Shown in pieces: positions 16,791-27,121 of a DNA stretch of 64,000 nt; positions within the stretch are counted from its first letter, which is position 1; each line of letters begins with the position of its first letter. The position numbers were made by a program, and so were the translations under genes. Origin of the DNA: Streptomyces prunicolor NBRC 13075 (GTDB taxonomy: Bacteria > Actinomycetota > Actinomycetes > Streptomycetales > Streptomycetaceae). The stretch is from the NCBI RefSeq assembly GCF_000367365.1, contig NZ_BARF01000034.1, positions 186,001 through 250,000 of the forward strand. Direction: 5' to 3'. The notes beneath the pieces are model-generated. The model was not told the DNA's origin and searched no databases. It worked only from the letters and a program-made list of their open reading frames with translations.

Positions 16791-17759
16791 ATGCTCCGGT
16801 TCATCGTCAAACGCTTCGCGTCCGCCCTGCTGGTGATGTTCGCGATCAGTGTGCTGGTCTTCCTGATCTTCTTCGCCACACCGGGAGTCGACCCCGCCGC
16901 CCGTATCGCGGGCCGCAACGCCGACCCGGCCACGCTCGCCCAGGTCCGGCACTCCTTCGGCCTCGACCGCCCCATGCCGATCCGCTACTTGCTGATGATG
17001 CGGCACCTGCTGATCGACCGTGACCTGGAGTCGTTCGTCAACCGCGGCTCCCGCGTCATCCCGCAGATCGTGCAGGCCACCCCGGTGACCCTGTCGCTCG
17101 TCATCGGCGCCGCGCTGATCTGGATGGCCGCCGGCATCATCATGGGCACGGCCGCGGCGGCCCTGCGCGGCAAGGCGGCCGACCCGCTGATCATGCTCGT
17201 CGGCGTGGTCGGGGTCTCACTGCCTGCCTACTGGCTCGGCGAGGTCGTCAACCTCATCACCCAGAAGCAGCTGCACAGTTCGGTCTTCTCCTGGGTGCCA
17301 CCACCGGGCTACGTCGACCTCAGCCACGACCCCGGCCAGTGGGCCCTGCACCTGCTCTTCCCCTGGCTGACCCTCGCGCTGCTGTACGCCGGGATCTACG
17401 CCCGGCTGCTGCGCGGCGAGGTCGTCACCGCGCTGAACGAGGACTACGTCCGCACCGCACGCGCCAAGGGCCTCTCCGAGCGGCGCATCCTGATCCGGCA
17501 CGCCCTGCGCTGCTCGCTGATCCCGATCGTGTCGCTGTTCGGCCTGGACTTCGGCGCGCTCGTGGGCGGCGCCGCGCTGCTCACCGAGGTCGTCTTCGGC
17601 CTCCCCGGCATCGGCAAGCTCACCTTCGACGCCCTCCAGAACCTGGACCTGCCCGTGATCATGGGCACCGTCCTGTACGCGGCGTTCTTCGTGGTCCTCG
17701 CCAACGCCCTGGTGGACATCCTGTACGCCCGACTCGACCCGAGGGCCCGCCATGCCTGA
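16791..17759 (+). CDS. Oligopeptide ABC transporter permease (DppB-type)
   Basis: A 322-aa permease starting MLRFIVKRFASALLVM, the hallmark of DppB/OppB proteins, with six predicted helices and the EAA loop YVRTARAKGLSERRILIRHALRCSL. The start has GGAGGGG about 11 bases upstream. It begins five bases after the preceding permease and its end overlaps the next ATPase gene by eight bases, so expression is coupled. Works as a heterodimer with the DppC-type protein. Confidence 0.92.
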   Translation: MLRFIVKRFASALLVMFAISVLVFLIFFATPGVDPAARIAGRNADPATLAQVRHSFGLDRPMPIRYLLMMRHLLIDRDLESFVNRGSRVIPQIVQATPVTLSLVIGAALIWMAAGIIMGTAAAALRGKAADPLIMLVGVVGVSLPAYWLGEVVNLITQKQLHSSVFSWVPPPGYVDLSHDPGQWALHLLFPWLTLALLYAGIYARLLRGEVVTALNEDYVRTARAKGLSERRILIRHALRCSLIPIVSLFGLDFGALVGGAALLTEVVFGLPGIGKLTFDALQNLDLPVIMGTVLYAAFFVVLANALVDILYARLDPRARHA

Positions 17760-18818
17760 CCAACCCCTGCTGGACGTACGTGACTTGAGGGTGTCCTTCC
17801 GCACCCGCCGAGGCTCCGTCACCGTCGTCGACGGCCTGTCCTTCTCCGTGTCACCCGGTGAGATCCTGGGCGTGGTGGGCGAGTCCGGGTCCGGCAAGAG
17901 CGTCTCGATGCTCGCCGTACTGCGCCTGCTGACCAGTCCGAACGCCACCGTCGAGGGCGCAGTCCGGTTCCGTGGCCGGGACTTGCTCGCCCTCCCCGAC
18001 AAGGAGATGCGCGCGGTACGGGGCCGGGAGATCGCCATGGTCTTCCAGGATCCGATGACCGCGCTGACCCCGGTGTACACGGTGGGCTGGCAGATCGCCG
18101 AGCAGATCCGGGCGCACGAGAAGGTGTCCCGCAAGGCGGCGCACGCCCGTGCCGTCAGCCTGCTCTCCGACGTCGGCATCCCCGACGCGGCCTCGCGCGC
18201 GAACGCCTACCCGCACGAGTTCTCCGGCGGCATGCGCCAGCGCGCGGTCATCGCGATGGCCCTGTCCTGCGGCCCCGCACTGCTGATCGCCGACGAGCCG
18301 ACCACGGCGCTGGACGTGACGGTCCAGGCCCAAATCCTGGATCTGATGCGGGAGTTGAACGCGCAGGGTTCGGCCGTCGTCCTCATCACCCACGACATGG
18401 GCGTGATCTCGCAGATCGCCGACCGGGTCCTGGTGATGTACGGCGGCCGGGCGGCCGAGGAGGGTCCGCGCCGGGCGGTGTTCCACGGACCGCGGCACCC
18501 GTATACGTGGGGGCTGCTCGACTCGGTGCCGCGCGTCGGCGGTCCCCGGCTGCGGCGGCTGCCCACCATCGCGGGGATGCCGGTCGCGCCGGGGAGCCTG
18601 CCGGAAGGGTGCGCGTTCGCGCCCCGGTGCCGGTTGCGGCACGAACGGTGCGAGGAGCGGCCGGTGCTGTCGATCGGCTCGACCGGCGCCGACGTCGGCG
18701 CCGGTGCCGACGCGCACCGCGACGCCTGCTGGCTGCCCGACGACGACCGCGCCTCGCTGCGCCTGACCTCCCGGTCGGCGGCGACGGACGTACCGGACCT
18801 GGAACGAGAGGCGACACC

Positions 18819-18822
<4 letters not shown>
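17752..18822 (+). CDS. Oligopeptide ABC transporter ATPase (DppD-type)
   Basis: A 356-aa ATPase. Walker A is GESGSGKS, the signature motif is EFSGGMRQRAVIAMAL, Walker B is LLIADEPTTALD, and the switch His is in LITHDMGV. The C-terminal oligopeptide/dipeptide extension contains the cysteine-bearing segment GCAFAPRCRLRHERCEERP, which in DppD/OppD proteins can hold an iron-sulfur cluster. It overlaps the neighbouring genes at both ends. Confidence 0.92.
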
Positions 18823-19826
<1,004 letters not shown>

Positions 19827-19848
19827 GGGGACGGAGGGCGGACCCTGC

Positions 19849-20328
19849 ATGATGGCCCGTATGCACCTCCGCATCGACGCCGTCGACCTGCCCGGCCGTA
19901 CCTTCCCCGCCCCCGCCGACAAGCCCTTCTCGACGTACGACGACGTCCATGTCGCCGTGCAGCGCCGGGACCGGCCGGCCGAACTCCTCGGCCCGCGGCC
20001 GGGGGATGCCGCGTCCGCGACCTGGACGCTGGAGTGCACGGCGGAGGCCACGCCGGACGGCGTCGTGGTCACCGGCCCCTATGTGCAGCACCGGATGGGT
20101 CTGCGGTTCGTCTATCTGTCGTGGGGGACGGTCGACGCGGCCGGTGTCTTCACCATGTTCCGGCGCGCCAAGCTCATGCTCGACTCGGTGCCCGAGGACG
20201 TCCTGGCCGCCGCCGCGTCCAACGGGCTGCTGGTCGGGCGGCTCGGGCTGACCGACGCGAACGGCGGCCCGTTGTGCGCGCGGGTGGATCCCCCGCACAT
20301 CACCTGGACCGCCGAGAGCGTCGTATAG
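19849..20328 (+). CDS. DUF5990 family protein
   Basis: A 159-aa protein of unknown function that I recognise as DUF5990, common in actinomycetes. It has no signal peptide or membrane helix. Visible family-like segments are GPYVQHRMGLRFVYLSWG, MFRRAKLMLDSVP and a C-terminal GLTDANGGPLCARVDPPHITW. GGAGGG lies about ten bases before the first of two adjacent ATGs. It starts 22 bases after the transporter operon and might be read through from it, but no functional link is evident. It is convergent with the LCP gene. Confidence 0.7.
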   Translation: MMARMHLRIDAVDLPGRTFPAPADKPFSTYDDVHVAVQRRDRPAELLGPRPGDAASATWTLECTAEATPDGVVVTGPYVQHRMGLRFVYLSWGTVDAAGVFTMFRRAKLMLDSVPEDVLAAAASNGLLVGRLGLTDANGGPLCARVDPPHITWTAESVV

Positions 20329-20334
20329 CGCCGG

Positions 20335-22068
20335 TCAGGACGCCGAGTCCTTCTTGTTCGTCGCCAGCCGGTACGCCTGGGTCGGGGTCATCGCGACGCC
20401 GTTCAGGCTGACCGTCTTGTACGTGCTGACCTTGGCGCAGGACTTCGCCTGGTCGGCGGTCGAGGCCTGGGCGTTGGAGGTGGCCGCCTTGGTGTCCGCG
20501 GGGGCCGGGGACGAGGTGGCGCCGGGGTAGGTCGTACCGCTGGGCCAGTCCGTGCCGATGACCACGGTCAGGCCGGTGCCGGTGCCCTGCTTGAGGTGCG
20601 AGGAGGCGAGGCCGAGCGCGCTCGCCACCGTCTGGGCCTGGGCCTTCTGTCCGGAGCCGTAGGTGAGGGTGGTCGTGGTCGCGCTGACGCCGGCGTTGCC
20701 GGTCGTGGTGTCGGAACTGAAGCCGCCGTTTATCAAGGAGGTCGCGACCGTGGAGGCGCGCCCGCTGATGCTGGTGCCGTTCTCCACCGTCACGGCGATC
20801 TGCGCGGCGGGTACGGCCGCCGCCGTGGCGGTCGCGGTGGCCGCCGAGGACTTCTTCCCGGAGGAGGTGGTCAGCGACTGGTCGTTGGCGATGGTCGCGA
20901 ACAGGCTCTTCGCCGCCGTCGCGGGTATGACCCGGTCGGCGTTGTTCGGGTCGGCGCCGGTCTGCATGGTGGTGAACGTCATGCGCTTCGTGGGGACCTT
21001 GTCGAGGTCCGCGGCGAGCCCGATGAGCTTCTTGACGGTGCCGAGGCCCGTGTCCACGGTGAGCGCCTTGGTGGCGGCGTCGGCGAGGTTGTAGACCGCC
21101 GTGGGGTCGGTGAGCGTGCCGGCGCTCTTGAACTTGCGGATCATCGCGCTGAGGAAGAGGTGCTGGGAGACGGTACGGCCCAGGTCGCTGCCGTCGCCGA
21201 AGCCGTGCCGGGAGCGGACGAACTCGAGCGCCGCGGTGCCCTTGAGAGTGTGGGTGCCCTTGGCGAGCTTCAGGTGCGAGTAGGTGTCGTAGACGTCGGC
21301 GTTCACGCACACCGAGACGCCGCCGACCGCGTCGGACATCTTCACCACGCCGGAGAAGTCCATCTGCACGAAGTGGTCGATGGTGATGCCGGTGAGCGCG
21401 TGCACGGTCTTGACCTGGCACTCCTGGCCGTACTGCAGCGCGCTGTTGATCTGGCCGTAGTAGCCGCCCGTCGACTGGCCGCTGTCCGTGTCCTTGCAGG
21501 CGGGGACCTGGGTCATGGTGTCGCGCGGGATGCTCATCACGGTGGCGTTCGAACGGTCGGCGGAGATGTGCACCACCATCTCGACGTCCGCGTTGCCGTT
21601 CCCGGACTGCACTCCGGTGGTCGAGCAGCCGCCGCCGAGCTTGCAGTCGGTCGCGCTGGACCGGGCGTCGCTGCCCATCACCAGGAGGTTGATCGGCGTC
21701 CGGCCGAAGGCGTCGGCCTTCTCCTTGCCGCCCGCGCCGTCGTCGATCGCGACGCTGTTGATGTTGCCGTTCAGGTGCTCGTAGAACCACCAGCCGACAC
21801 CCGCGGTCGCCATGATCACGACCGACAGGGATATCGCGCTGAACTTCAACACCCGCCTGCCGCGCGGAGCTTGCTTGACGCGGCGGCGTGAGGCGGTGCG
21901 GCCGCGCGCGCGGGATCCGCCGCGCGGGGCCTGCCGGGCCGCGGCGCGGGAGGCGGCCCGGCCGCCGGTGGGCAGCGGCTCGTCCGCTTCCCCCGCACGC
22001 GGTCTGGGCACCCCTCGTGTGCGGCTGCGCGTGGCGTGTCCCACGGGGCCGTCCCCGAGGTCGGTCAT
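20335..22068 (-). CDS. LytR-CpsA-Psr (LCP) family cell-wall ligase with LytR_C domain
   Basis: A 577-aa protein that would transfer anionic glycopolymers (teichoic/teichuronic acid type) from lipid carriers to peptidoglycan. There is an Arg-rich cytosolic N-terminus, one membrane helix at about residues 75-95 (AISLSVVIMATAGVGWWFY), then the extracellular LCP catalytic domain with NLLVMGSDARSS, SIPRDT and the Arg-rich EFVRSRHGFGDGSDLGR segment that binds the pyrophosphate. A low-complexity Ala/Thr linker leads to a C-terminal LytR_C domain with repeated VENGTSISGRA-type turns. It ends seven bases from the convergent DUF5990 gene. Confidence 0.92.
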   Translation of the reverse strand: MTDLGDGPVGHATRSRTRGVPRPRAGEADEPLPTGGRAASRAAARQAPRGGSRARGRTASRRRVKQAPRGRRVLKFSAISLSVVIMATAGVGWWFYEHLNGNINSVAIDDGAGGKEKADAFGRTPINLLVMGSDARSSATDCKLGGGCSTTGVQSGNGNADVEMVVHISADRSNATVMSIPRDTMTQVPACKDTDSGQSTGGYYGQINSALQYGQECQVKTVHALTGITIDHFVQMDFSGVVKMSDAVGGVSVCVNADVYDTYSHLKLAKGTHTLKGTAALEFVRSRHGFGDGSDLGRTVSQHLFLSAMIRKFKSAGTLTDPTAVYNLADAATKALTVDTGLGTVKKLIGLAADLDKVPTKRMTFTTMQTGADPNNADRVIPATAAKSLFATIANDQSLTTSSGKKSSAATATATAAAVPAAQIAVTVENGTSISGRASTVATSLINGGFSSDTTTGNAGVSATTTTLTYGSGQKAQAQTVASALGLASSHLKQGTGTGLTVVIGTDWPSGTTYPGATSSPAPADTKAATSNAQASTADQAKSCAKVSTYKTVSLNGVAMTPTQAYRLATNKKDSAS

Positions 22069-22255
22069 CTGGCACTCCCACGTACGGTCGGGCCGTTCAG
22101 GCCGTTCGATGCTGCGGCCAGGGGCGCGCGGCCGTGTCGGGTCGGGCGAGGCGGGGTTGCCGCCTCTCTTGCGTGGTTGCGCAATATAACAATCTCAGAT
22201 GAGAACTCCGCAGGGCCTTTCTCATTTACGGGATATCCTTTTACGTCAAACTCGG

Positions 22256-24010
22256 TCAACTGATCGGAATCCGTGCAGTGGTGATGGTCATCGGGGTACC
22301 GGTCACGGCGATGAGGTAGAAGCGGGGATGCGACCCGCCCGGCACCCGCCGGACCCCTCCGGGCGGCTTCACGACGTACGTCGCGGAGGCGTGCGGGGCG
22401 AGGGTCGCCGGGCCGCCGGAGGCGGTCCACCAGTCGGAGGCGCCCTGTCCGAGGCGGCTGGCGAAGTGGGGGGTGAGCCGGGTGCCGGTGATGTTGACGA
22501 CCCGGACCGCGAGACCGGTGAGGTCCCGGTGGCCGGCCCGCTCCGCGAAGCTCGGTGTGACGTTCATCCGCAGCGGGGGCGCACTGGCCGCGGCGACCGT
22601 CGCGCACACCACGGCGGGTGTGACGAGCGCCACCGCGAGGACGGCCTTGGCCCGGTGGCCGCTCATGAACGGGATGCGGGGCTGCCAGGCCGAGGCGAAC
22701 GCGGAGGCCGGGACAGTGGCCGCCGCCGCGAGCCACAGCGGGGTCATCATCAGGAAGTAGCCGTCCTGGGACCGGGTGGCCAGGTAGAAGCTCAGCCAGG
22801 GCAGCACGGTGATCGCCGGGCCCAGCCGTCGTACGAAGAGCAGCGTGGCGGCGAGCAGGCCGAACAGGAGCAGCTGGCTGCCGTAGGAGTAGTAGTCGAG
22901 GTGCCTGCTGCCCGCGGTGAAGTAGTACGAGATGCCCATGAGGCCCTGGCCGTGCAGGATCGCCTTCTGGGTGAGCGGGAGCAGCAGGCCGTGCAGCCAG
23001 GTGGAGAAGTCCTGGGTGGCGAAGTAGGCGTTGATCGCGGCCCAGGTGAGCGCGGCGACGCCGGTGTAGCGGGCGAGGACGCCGAGAGCCAGCCGGGGGC
23101 CGAGGTCGCCGCGGCGGACGGTGTAGAGGCCGATGAGGAGGAACGGCGTGAGGAACCAGGCGAGTTGCTGGGTGGCGCAGGCCGCGCCGAGGCAGAGGGC
23201 CTGGGCCGCTCCGGACAGGCCGAGCCGGCCGCCGGCTCCGGTGTCGGGCCAGCGGACCACCACCGGGATGAGGAGGGCCAGGGCGAGGACGGCGGGGTAG
23301 CCGGAGTAGGCGTAGCCGGGCAGGAAGCCGAAGCCGAGGCACACGGCGGTGGCGCCGGAGCGCCAGGGGGCCGGGAGCAGCCACCACAGCAGGACGGCGC
23401 CCGCGAGCAGCGCGCCGGTGGTGACGAGGGTGGCGGCGGCCGTCGAGTGGAGCACGGCGTGGACGGGGGCGGCGAGCAGCGCGGTCAGCGGCGGATAGCC
23501 GTAGGTGTAGTCGGCGCCGCCCGACATGGTCTTGGTGATGCCGACGGACGAGGAGTCGAAGAGCCACGGCCAGGGCTGGCCGTAGACGGGGTGTCCGTGC
23601 AGGATCTGGCTCGCGGCCTGGGCGGTGAGCACGCCCTCGTCGGTGCCGGCGTGGTTGAGCCAGTAGCCGCACAGCACCAGCACGACGGCGAGCAGCAGGA
23701 CGCCGGCGTCCACCCGGGTCAGGGCGCGCCGGGTGCGCGTGGTGAGGGCGAGGACGCCCGCGACCAGGATTCCGGCGTAGCAGACGGAGATGATCCCGGC
23801 GACGTCCGGACGGGAGGTCATCGCCCTGGTCCAGGCGTCACGGGTGCCGATGAACAGGCTGATCGCGGCGATCAGCGTCATCCCCCGGTGCAGCTGCTGG
23901 GGCGCCTCGGGTCCGGTCGTGAGCGGCCGGGCCCACTGCGGCCCCGCCGTGGCGGGCGCGTCGCCCTGCCTCGACCGGAGATCACCGCCGGCACGGGGAC
24001 CGTCATCCAT
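22256..24010 (-). CDS. Polytopic membrane glycosyltransferase-like protein (GT87/DUF2029 type)
   Basis: A 584-aa protein with about ten to twelve hydrophobic helices. After the first helices there is an external loop with NHAGTDEGVLTAQAASQILHG and YGYPPLTALLAAP, the aspartate-containing loop expected of polyprenyl-phosphate-mannose-dependent GT-C enzymes such as GT87. The last 110 residues form a soluble, probably beta-rich domain outside the membrane. The start at 24010 has GAGGAG nine bases upstream. It is upstream of and in the same direction as the LCP ligase gene (187-base gap), so the two may both serve envelope glycopolymers. The donor and acceptor are unknown. Confidence 0.7.
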   Translation of the reverse strand: MDDGPRAGGDLRSRQGDAPATAGPQWARPLTTGPEAPQQLHRGMTLIAAISLFIGTRDAWTRAMTSRPDVAGIISVCYAGILVAGVLALTTRTRRALTRVDAGVLLLAVVLVLCGYWLNHAGTDEGVLTAQAASQILHGHPVYGQPWPWLFDSSSVGITKTMSGGADYTYGYPPLTALLAAPVHAVLHSTAAATLVTTGALLAGAVLLWWLLPAPWRSGATAVCLGFGFLPGYAYSGYPAVLALALLIPVVVRWPDTGAGGRLGLSGAAQALCLGAACATQQLAWFLTPFLLIGLYTVRRGDLGPRLALGVLARYTGVAALTWAAINAYFATQDFSTWLHGLLLPLTQKAILHGQGLMGISYYFTAGSRHLDYYSYGSQLLLFGLLAATLLFVRRLGPAITVLPWLSFYLATRSQDGYFLMMTPLWLAAAATVPASAFASAWQPRIPFMSGHRAKAVLAVALVTPAVVCATVAAASAPPLRMNVTPSFAERAGHRDLTGLAVRVVNITGTRLTPHFASRLGQGASDWWTASGGPATLAPHASATYVVKPPGGVRRVPGGSHPRFYLIAVTGTPMTITTARIPIS

Positions 24011-24216
24011 GGCGTGCTTCTCCTCGCTCCGTCCCCGTCGGTCGGCAGTTCGCTCCGGGGCACCCTCCACTACCCGTCGTAGAGGTGAAAGGAGCCGCCG
24101 AGGTTCACCGGCGGAAGGAAAGAGCTGGGGAAGAAAGTACTGACGTGCAGGGTGGGTTGACGCATCGGCCCAGGTCGGGCGGGGTCCGCCGGGTCAGCTC
24201 GCGCGCATCGTCCGGA

Positions 24217-25086
24217 TCACTCCGCGTCGGTGGTGAACCGGTCGGTGCCCAGCACGGTGAGGAGGGCGAGTTTCTGGTGGCTCTCCGTGCCCGGGGTGGC
24301 GGTGAAGACGAGCAGCGACTGGCCCTGGTCCGGTTCCAGGAGGAGTTGGCAGTAGAGGTCCAGCCGTCCGACCTGGGCATGGACGAAGCGTTTGGTCTCG
24401 CTCCAGCGCAGGCCCACCTCGTGCCGTTCCCACAGCCGGGCGAACTCGTCGCTGACGCGCCGCAGGACGTCCGCCAGGTCTGCCGCAGGGGAGTTGGGCC
24501 CGTTTCGGGTGACGGCCGCGCGCAGCAGGGCGACGTTGGTCCGGCTGTTGTCGTCGTGGTCCTCGGGGTCGTAGCGCTCGCGCTCGGCCGGGTCGGTGAA
24601 CCAACGGTAGGTCGCGCTGCGGGAGTTGCCGGTGTACCGGGTCTGCTCGCCGAGCAGCGCCACGGCGGACGGCGTCTGCAGCAGCGTCTCCCCCAGCGGG
24701 CCCATGACCTGCGCGGTGGTGTCGGCCAGGCCGTCCATGACCCGCATCAGCCCGGGGCTCACATGGTGAAGTCGTAGGTCACGGTGGGCAGTTCGGTACC
24801 CGCCGAGCAGGAACAGGTGATCGCGTTCGTCCGGGGTCAGCCGCAGGCCGCGGGCGATCGCCGCGAGCATCTGCTCCGAGGGCTGCGGCCCGTCGCCACG
24901 CTCCAGCCGGGCGAAGTAGTCGGCGGACATCGTGCACAGCTCCGCCACCTCCTCGCGGCGCAGACCCGGAGCACGCCTGCGCTGCCCGCGACGCAGCCCG
25001 ACGTCCTCCGGTTGCAGGGCCGCGCGCCGGGTGCGCAGGAAGGTGCCGAGGGACGAGCGGTCGAACGTACGGTCCATGGTGCTCAT
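24217..25086 (-). CDS. XRE-family regulator with MmyB-like ligand domain
   Basis: A 289-aa protein. The N-terminal helix-turn-helix is in LGTFLRTRRAALQPEDVGL followed by APGLRREEVAELCTMSADYFARLERGDGPQPSEQMLAAIARGL, the standard opening of this Streptomyces group. The C-terminal PAS-like MmyB domain has YRWFTDPAERERYDPEDHDDNSRTNVALLRAAV. Such proteins usually control the neighbouring divergent oxidoreductase gene, here the SDR at 25224. The start is at the first of two close ATGs (25086 or 25077). Confidence 0.88.
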   Translation of the reverse strand: MSTMDRTFDRSSLGTFLRTRRAALQPEDVGLRRGQRRRAPGLRREEVAELCTMSADYFARLERGDGPQPSEQMLAAIARGLRLTPDERDHLFLLGGYRTAHRDLRLHHVSPGLMRVMDGLADTTAQVMGPLGETLLQTPSAVALLGEQTRYTGNSRSATYRWFTDPAERERYDPEDHDDNSRTNVALLRAAVTRNGPNSPAADLADVLRRVSDEFARLWERHEVGLRWSETKRFVHAQVGRLDLYCQLLLEPDQGQSLLVFTATPGTESHQKLALLTVLGTDRFTTDAE

Positions 25087-25223
25087 CGTTGGCCATCCGG
25101 CCGGGCTTAGCCACGACCTGGCATTCAGTGGTTGCGGAGGTCCTTCCGGCGCCTGAGGCGGGGCGAGTTCACTGGCGATGCGATCACCGGTCGCCCCACA
25201 CAGCGAACCAGGAGCCAAGTCCC

Positions 25224-26093
25224 ATGACCAGCATGCCCAGTTGGACCTCGAACGACCTGCCCGACCTGACCGGCCGTACGGTGGTGATCACCGGGGCCGG
25301 CCGCGGCCTCGGCCTGATCACCGCACGCGAACTCGCCCGCGCCGGTGCCCGAGTCGTGCTGGGGGTGCGCGACACCGGCAAGGCCCGCGACGCCGTCGCC
25401 GGACTGCCCGGCACCTTCGAGGTCCGCCCGCTCGACGTGTCGGACCTGACCTCGGTACGCGCCTTCGCCGACGCCTGGTCCGGCGACCTCGACCTCCTGA
25501 TCAACAACGCCGGCGTGATGGACATCCCCGCCGCGCGCACCGCCGACGGCCTGGACCTGCAGACCGCCACCAACCACACCGGCCCCTTCCTGCTGACCAC
25601 CCTGCTGCTCGATCGCATCACCGACCGCGTCGTGCACGTCACCAGCGAGCTGCACAAGCAGGGCAGGCTGGACCTGGCCGACCTCGACTGGCGCACCCGC
25701 AAGCACAACGGCATGCAGGCCTACCAGGCGTCGAAGCTCGCGGTCGTCCTCTTCTCCCTCGAACTCCAGCGCCGACTGACCGCCGCGGGCAGCCCGGTCC
25801 GCTCGGTCCTCGCCAGCCCGGGCATCGCCCGCACCTCACTGGCGGCCCACTCCCGCTCGAACGTCGTCAACCGGCTCACATTCCTCACCAACACCCCCGA
25901 GCGCGGGGCCCTGTCGATCCTCTACGCCGCGACCCAGGACGTCCCCGGCAACTCCTACGTCGGCCCGGCCGGCCCGGGCGGCTTCCGCGGCTCCCCCGCC
26001 CTCCGCAAGCCGGGCAAGGCGGGGCTCGACCCGGCCCTGGCCGGCCGCCTGTGGGACGCGACCGCCGACCTCGTGGGCGCGGTCGCCCGATGA
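25224..26093 (+). CDS. Short-chain dehydrogenase/reductase
   Basis: A 289-aa NAD(P)-dependent oxidoreductase of the atypical SDR group near the retinol-dehydrogenase-like enzymes. The cofactor motif is VVITGAGRGLGL, the NNAG motif is present (LLINNAGVMDIP), and the catalytic Ser, Tyr and Lys are seen in HVTSELHK and AYQASK. AGGAG lies nine bases before the ATG. It is divergent from the XRE/MmyB regulator, a very common pairing in Streptomyces. The substrate is unknown. Confidence 0.88.
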   Translation: MTSMPSWTSNDLPDLTGRTVVITGAGRGLGLITARELARAGARVVLGVRDTGKARDAVAGLPGTFEVRPLDVSDLTSVRAFADAWSGDLDLLINNAGVMDIPAARTADGLDLQTATNHTGPFLLTTLLLDRITDRVVHVTSELHKQGRLDLADLDWRTRKHNGMQAYQASKLAVVLFSLELQRRLTAAGSPVRSVLASPGIARTSLAAHSRSNVVNRLTFLTNTPERGALSILYAATQDVPGNSYVGPAGPGGFRGSPALRKPGKAGLDPALAGRLWDATADLVGAVAR

Positions 26094-26129
26094 GCCGCCC
26101 GAAGGGTTGCGTCGGGGCTCGCCTCGATG

Positions 26130-26290
26130 CCGCCGACCACGCCGAGATCTGCGTCCCGCACGGTTACCCGGAACAGACCGTCGCCTCGGCGAGATCCGCA
26201 TGAACTGCGCCGTGGCCGGTGATCCCACACTCCCGGCCATGCTGCTCGTACCGGAGCCCGGCATACCGCCCGGCGGCGGGTACGCCGTAT
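26130..26290 (+). pseudogene. Decayed N-terminal fragment of an alpha/beta hydrolase
   Basis: Translated pieces in two frames, VPHGYPEQTV followed by GEIRMNCAVAGDPTLPAMLLVPEPG, look like the first 40 residues of Streptomyces epoxide-hydrolase-type alpha/beta hydrolases, where HGxxEQTVDLGEIRMNYAxAGDPxLPALLLIPG is the familiar opening. A one-base loss near 26183 separates the two halves, and the match stops around 26290 before the nucleophile elbow. I recognised this by eye and did not align it. The rest of the 284-base gap (26094-26377) holds nothing else I can name. Confidence 0.4.
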
Positions 26291-26377
26291 TTCGCGGCCG
26301 TCCCAAGGAGGAGCGGTTCGTCGATCGATGTCATGGCCGGGATCGCGCCATGGGCCACCGACACCGATGGGCGGAGT

Positions 26378-26917
26378 TCAGCGGGGTGTCTTGACGTAGG
26401 TGTACGGAGCGGAGACGTAGGTGCTGTGGTGATCGGCGGCGCGCAGGGCCGCGGTGAGGCGTTCGCGTGGTTTGAGGCCGAGGTGGGCGGTGGCGTGCAG
26501 GGCGCCGAGAGCCAGGTCGTCCCCGGAGCCCACGGCGGCGTATCCCTCGACGGGCTCGCCGACTTGATAGTCGCCGTGGATCTCGAAGAGACGGCCGTGA
26601 ACGCCGACGAGGAAGACGCCCGCCTGTTCCTGCTCGGAGTCCTTGCGGGCCCAACCGCCGTCCTTGAGGCAGGTTCGGACGGCGTTGATGAAACCCGTGG
26701 TCATGAATCGGGCGAGGTCGCCTTTGGGATGGGGGGCCTCGAACGCGTGGTGCAGTAGCTGTCCCATACGGAACGAGGTGGTGAAGCCGAGTGCATAGGG
26801 GCCGTTGGTGAAGACCTTCGGATCGCGCCGGATCGTGAGCTGCGACCCGCTGCTGCCCGCGGAGTCTCCGGCGAGATGGACACGCCCGCGATGGACCAGG
26901 CCGACGATGACGGTCAA
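26378..26917 (-). CDS. Stand-alone proteasome/HslV-like Ntn hydrolase
   Basis: A 179-aa protein. The start is TTG at 26917 with GGAGG seven bases upstream, so after removal of the initiator the chain begins with Thr1. Numbering from that Thr, Asp17 lies in HLAGDSAG and Lys33 in RRDPKVF, the exact T1/D17/K33 catalytic set of proteasome beta subunits and HslV. The later AVGSGDDLALGALHA matches the GSGxxxAxxAA segment of HslV that supplies Ser129 and Gly. No propeptide, no ATPase partner (HslU/ARC) is adjacent, and the pairwise similarity elsewhere is low. A frameshifted second copy lies at 45860-46395. The fold assignment is fairly sure; activity and assembly are unknown. Confidence 0.75.
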   Translation of the reverse strand: MTVIVGLVHRGRVHLAGDSAGSSGSQLTIRRDPKVFTNGPYALGFTTSFRMGQLLHHAFEAPHPKGDLARFMTTGFINAVRTCLKDGGWARKDSEQEQAGVFLVGVHGRLFEIHGDYQVGEPVEGYAAVGSGDDLALGALHATAHLGLKPRERLTAALRAADHHSTYVSAPYTYVKTPR

Positions 26918-27121
26918 GTCACCACCTCCAGGGACTTGTTGGGTCCTTGTCGACTTGCATGGTGCATGGACCCGTTCTGCCCTTCGCCCGGGCGGAGCTA
27001 CCGATTCCGCAAGGGGAGAGGAGAGCCGAGGGAGAGTTGGTGAGAGCGTTCGATGAAAGCGTTCGTTGAGAAGGGGGCCAGCAGCGCGCCGCCTACGACG
27101 TCAACTCCCCGCCCTACCTCG

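Noticed and set aside
24085..24777. A plus-strand frame opposite the XRE/MmyB regulator
   Set aside because: It is a shadow; the minus strand carries a standard helix-turn-helix and MmyB domain.
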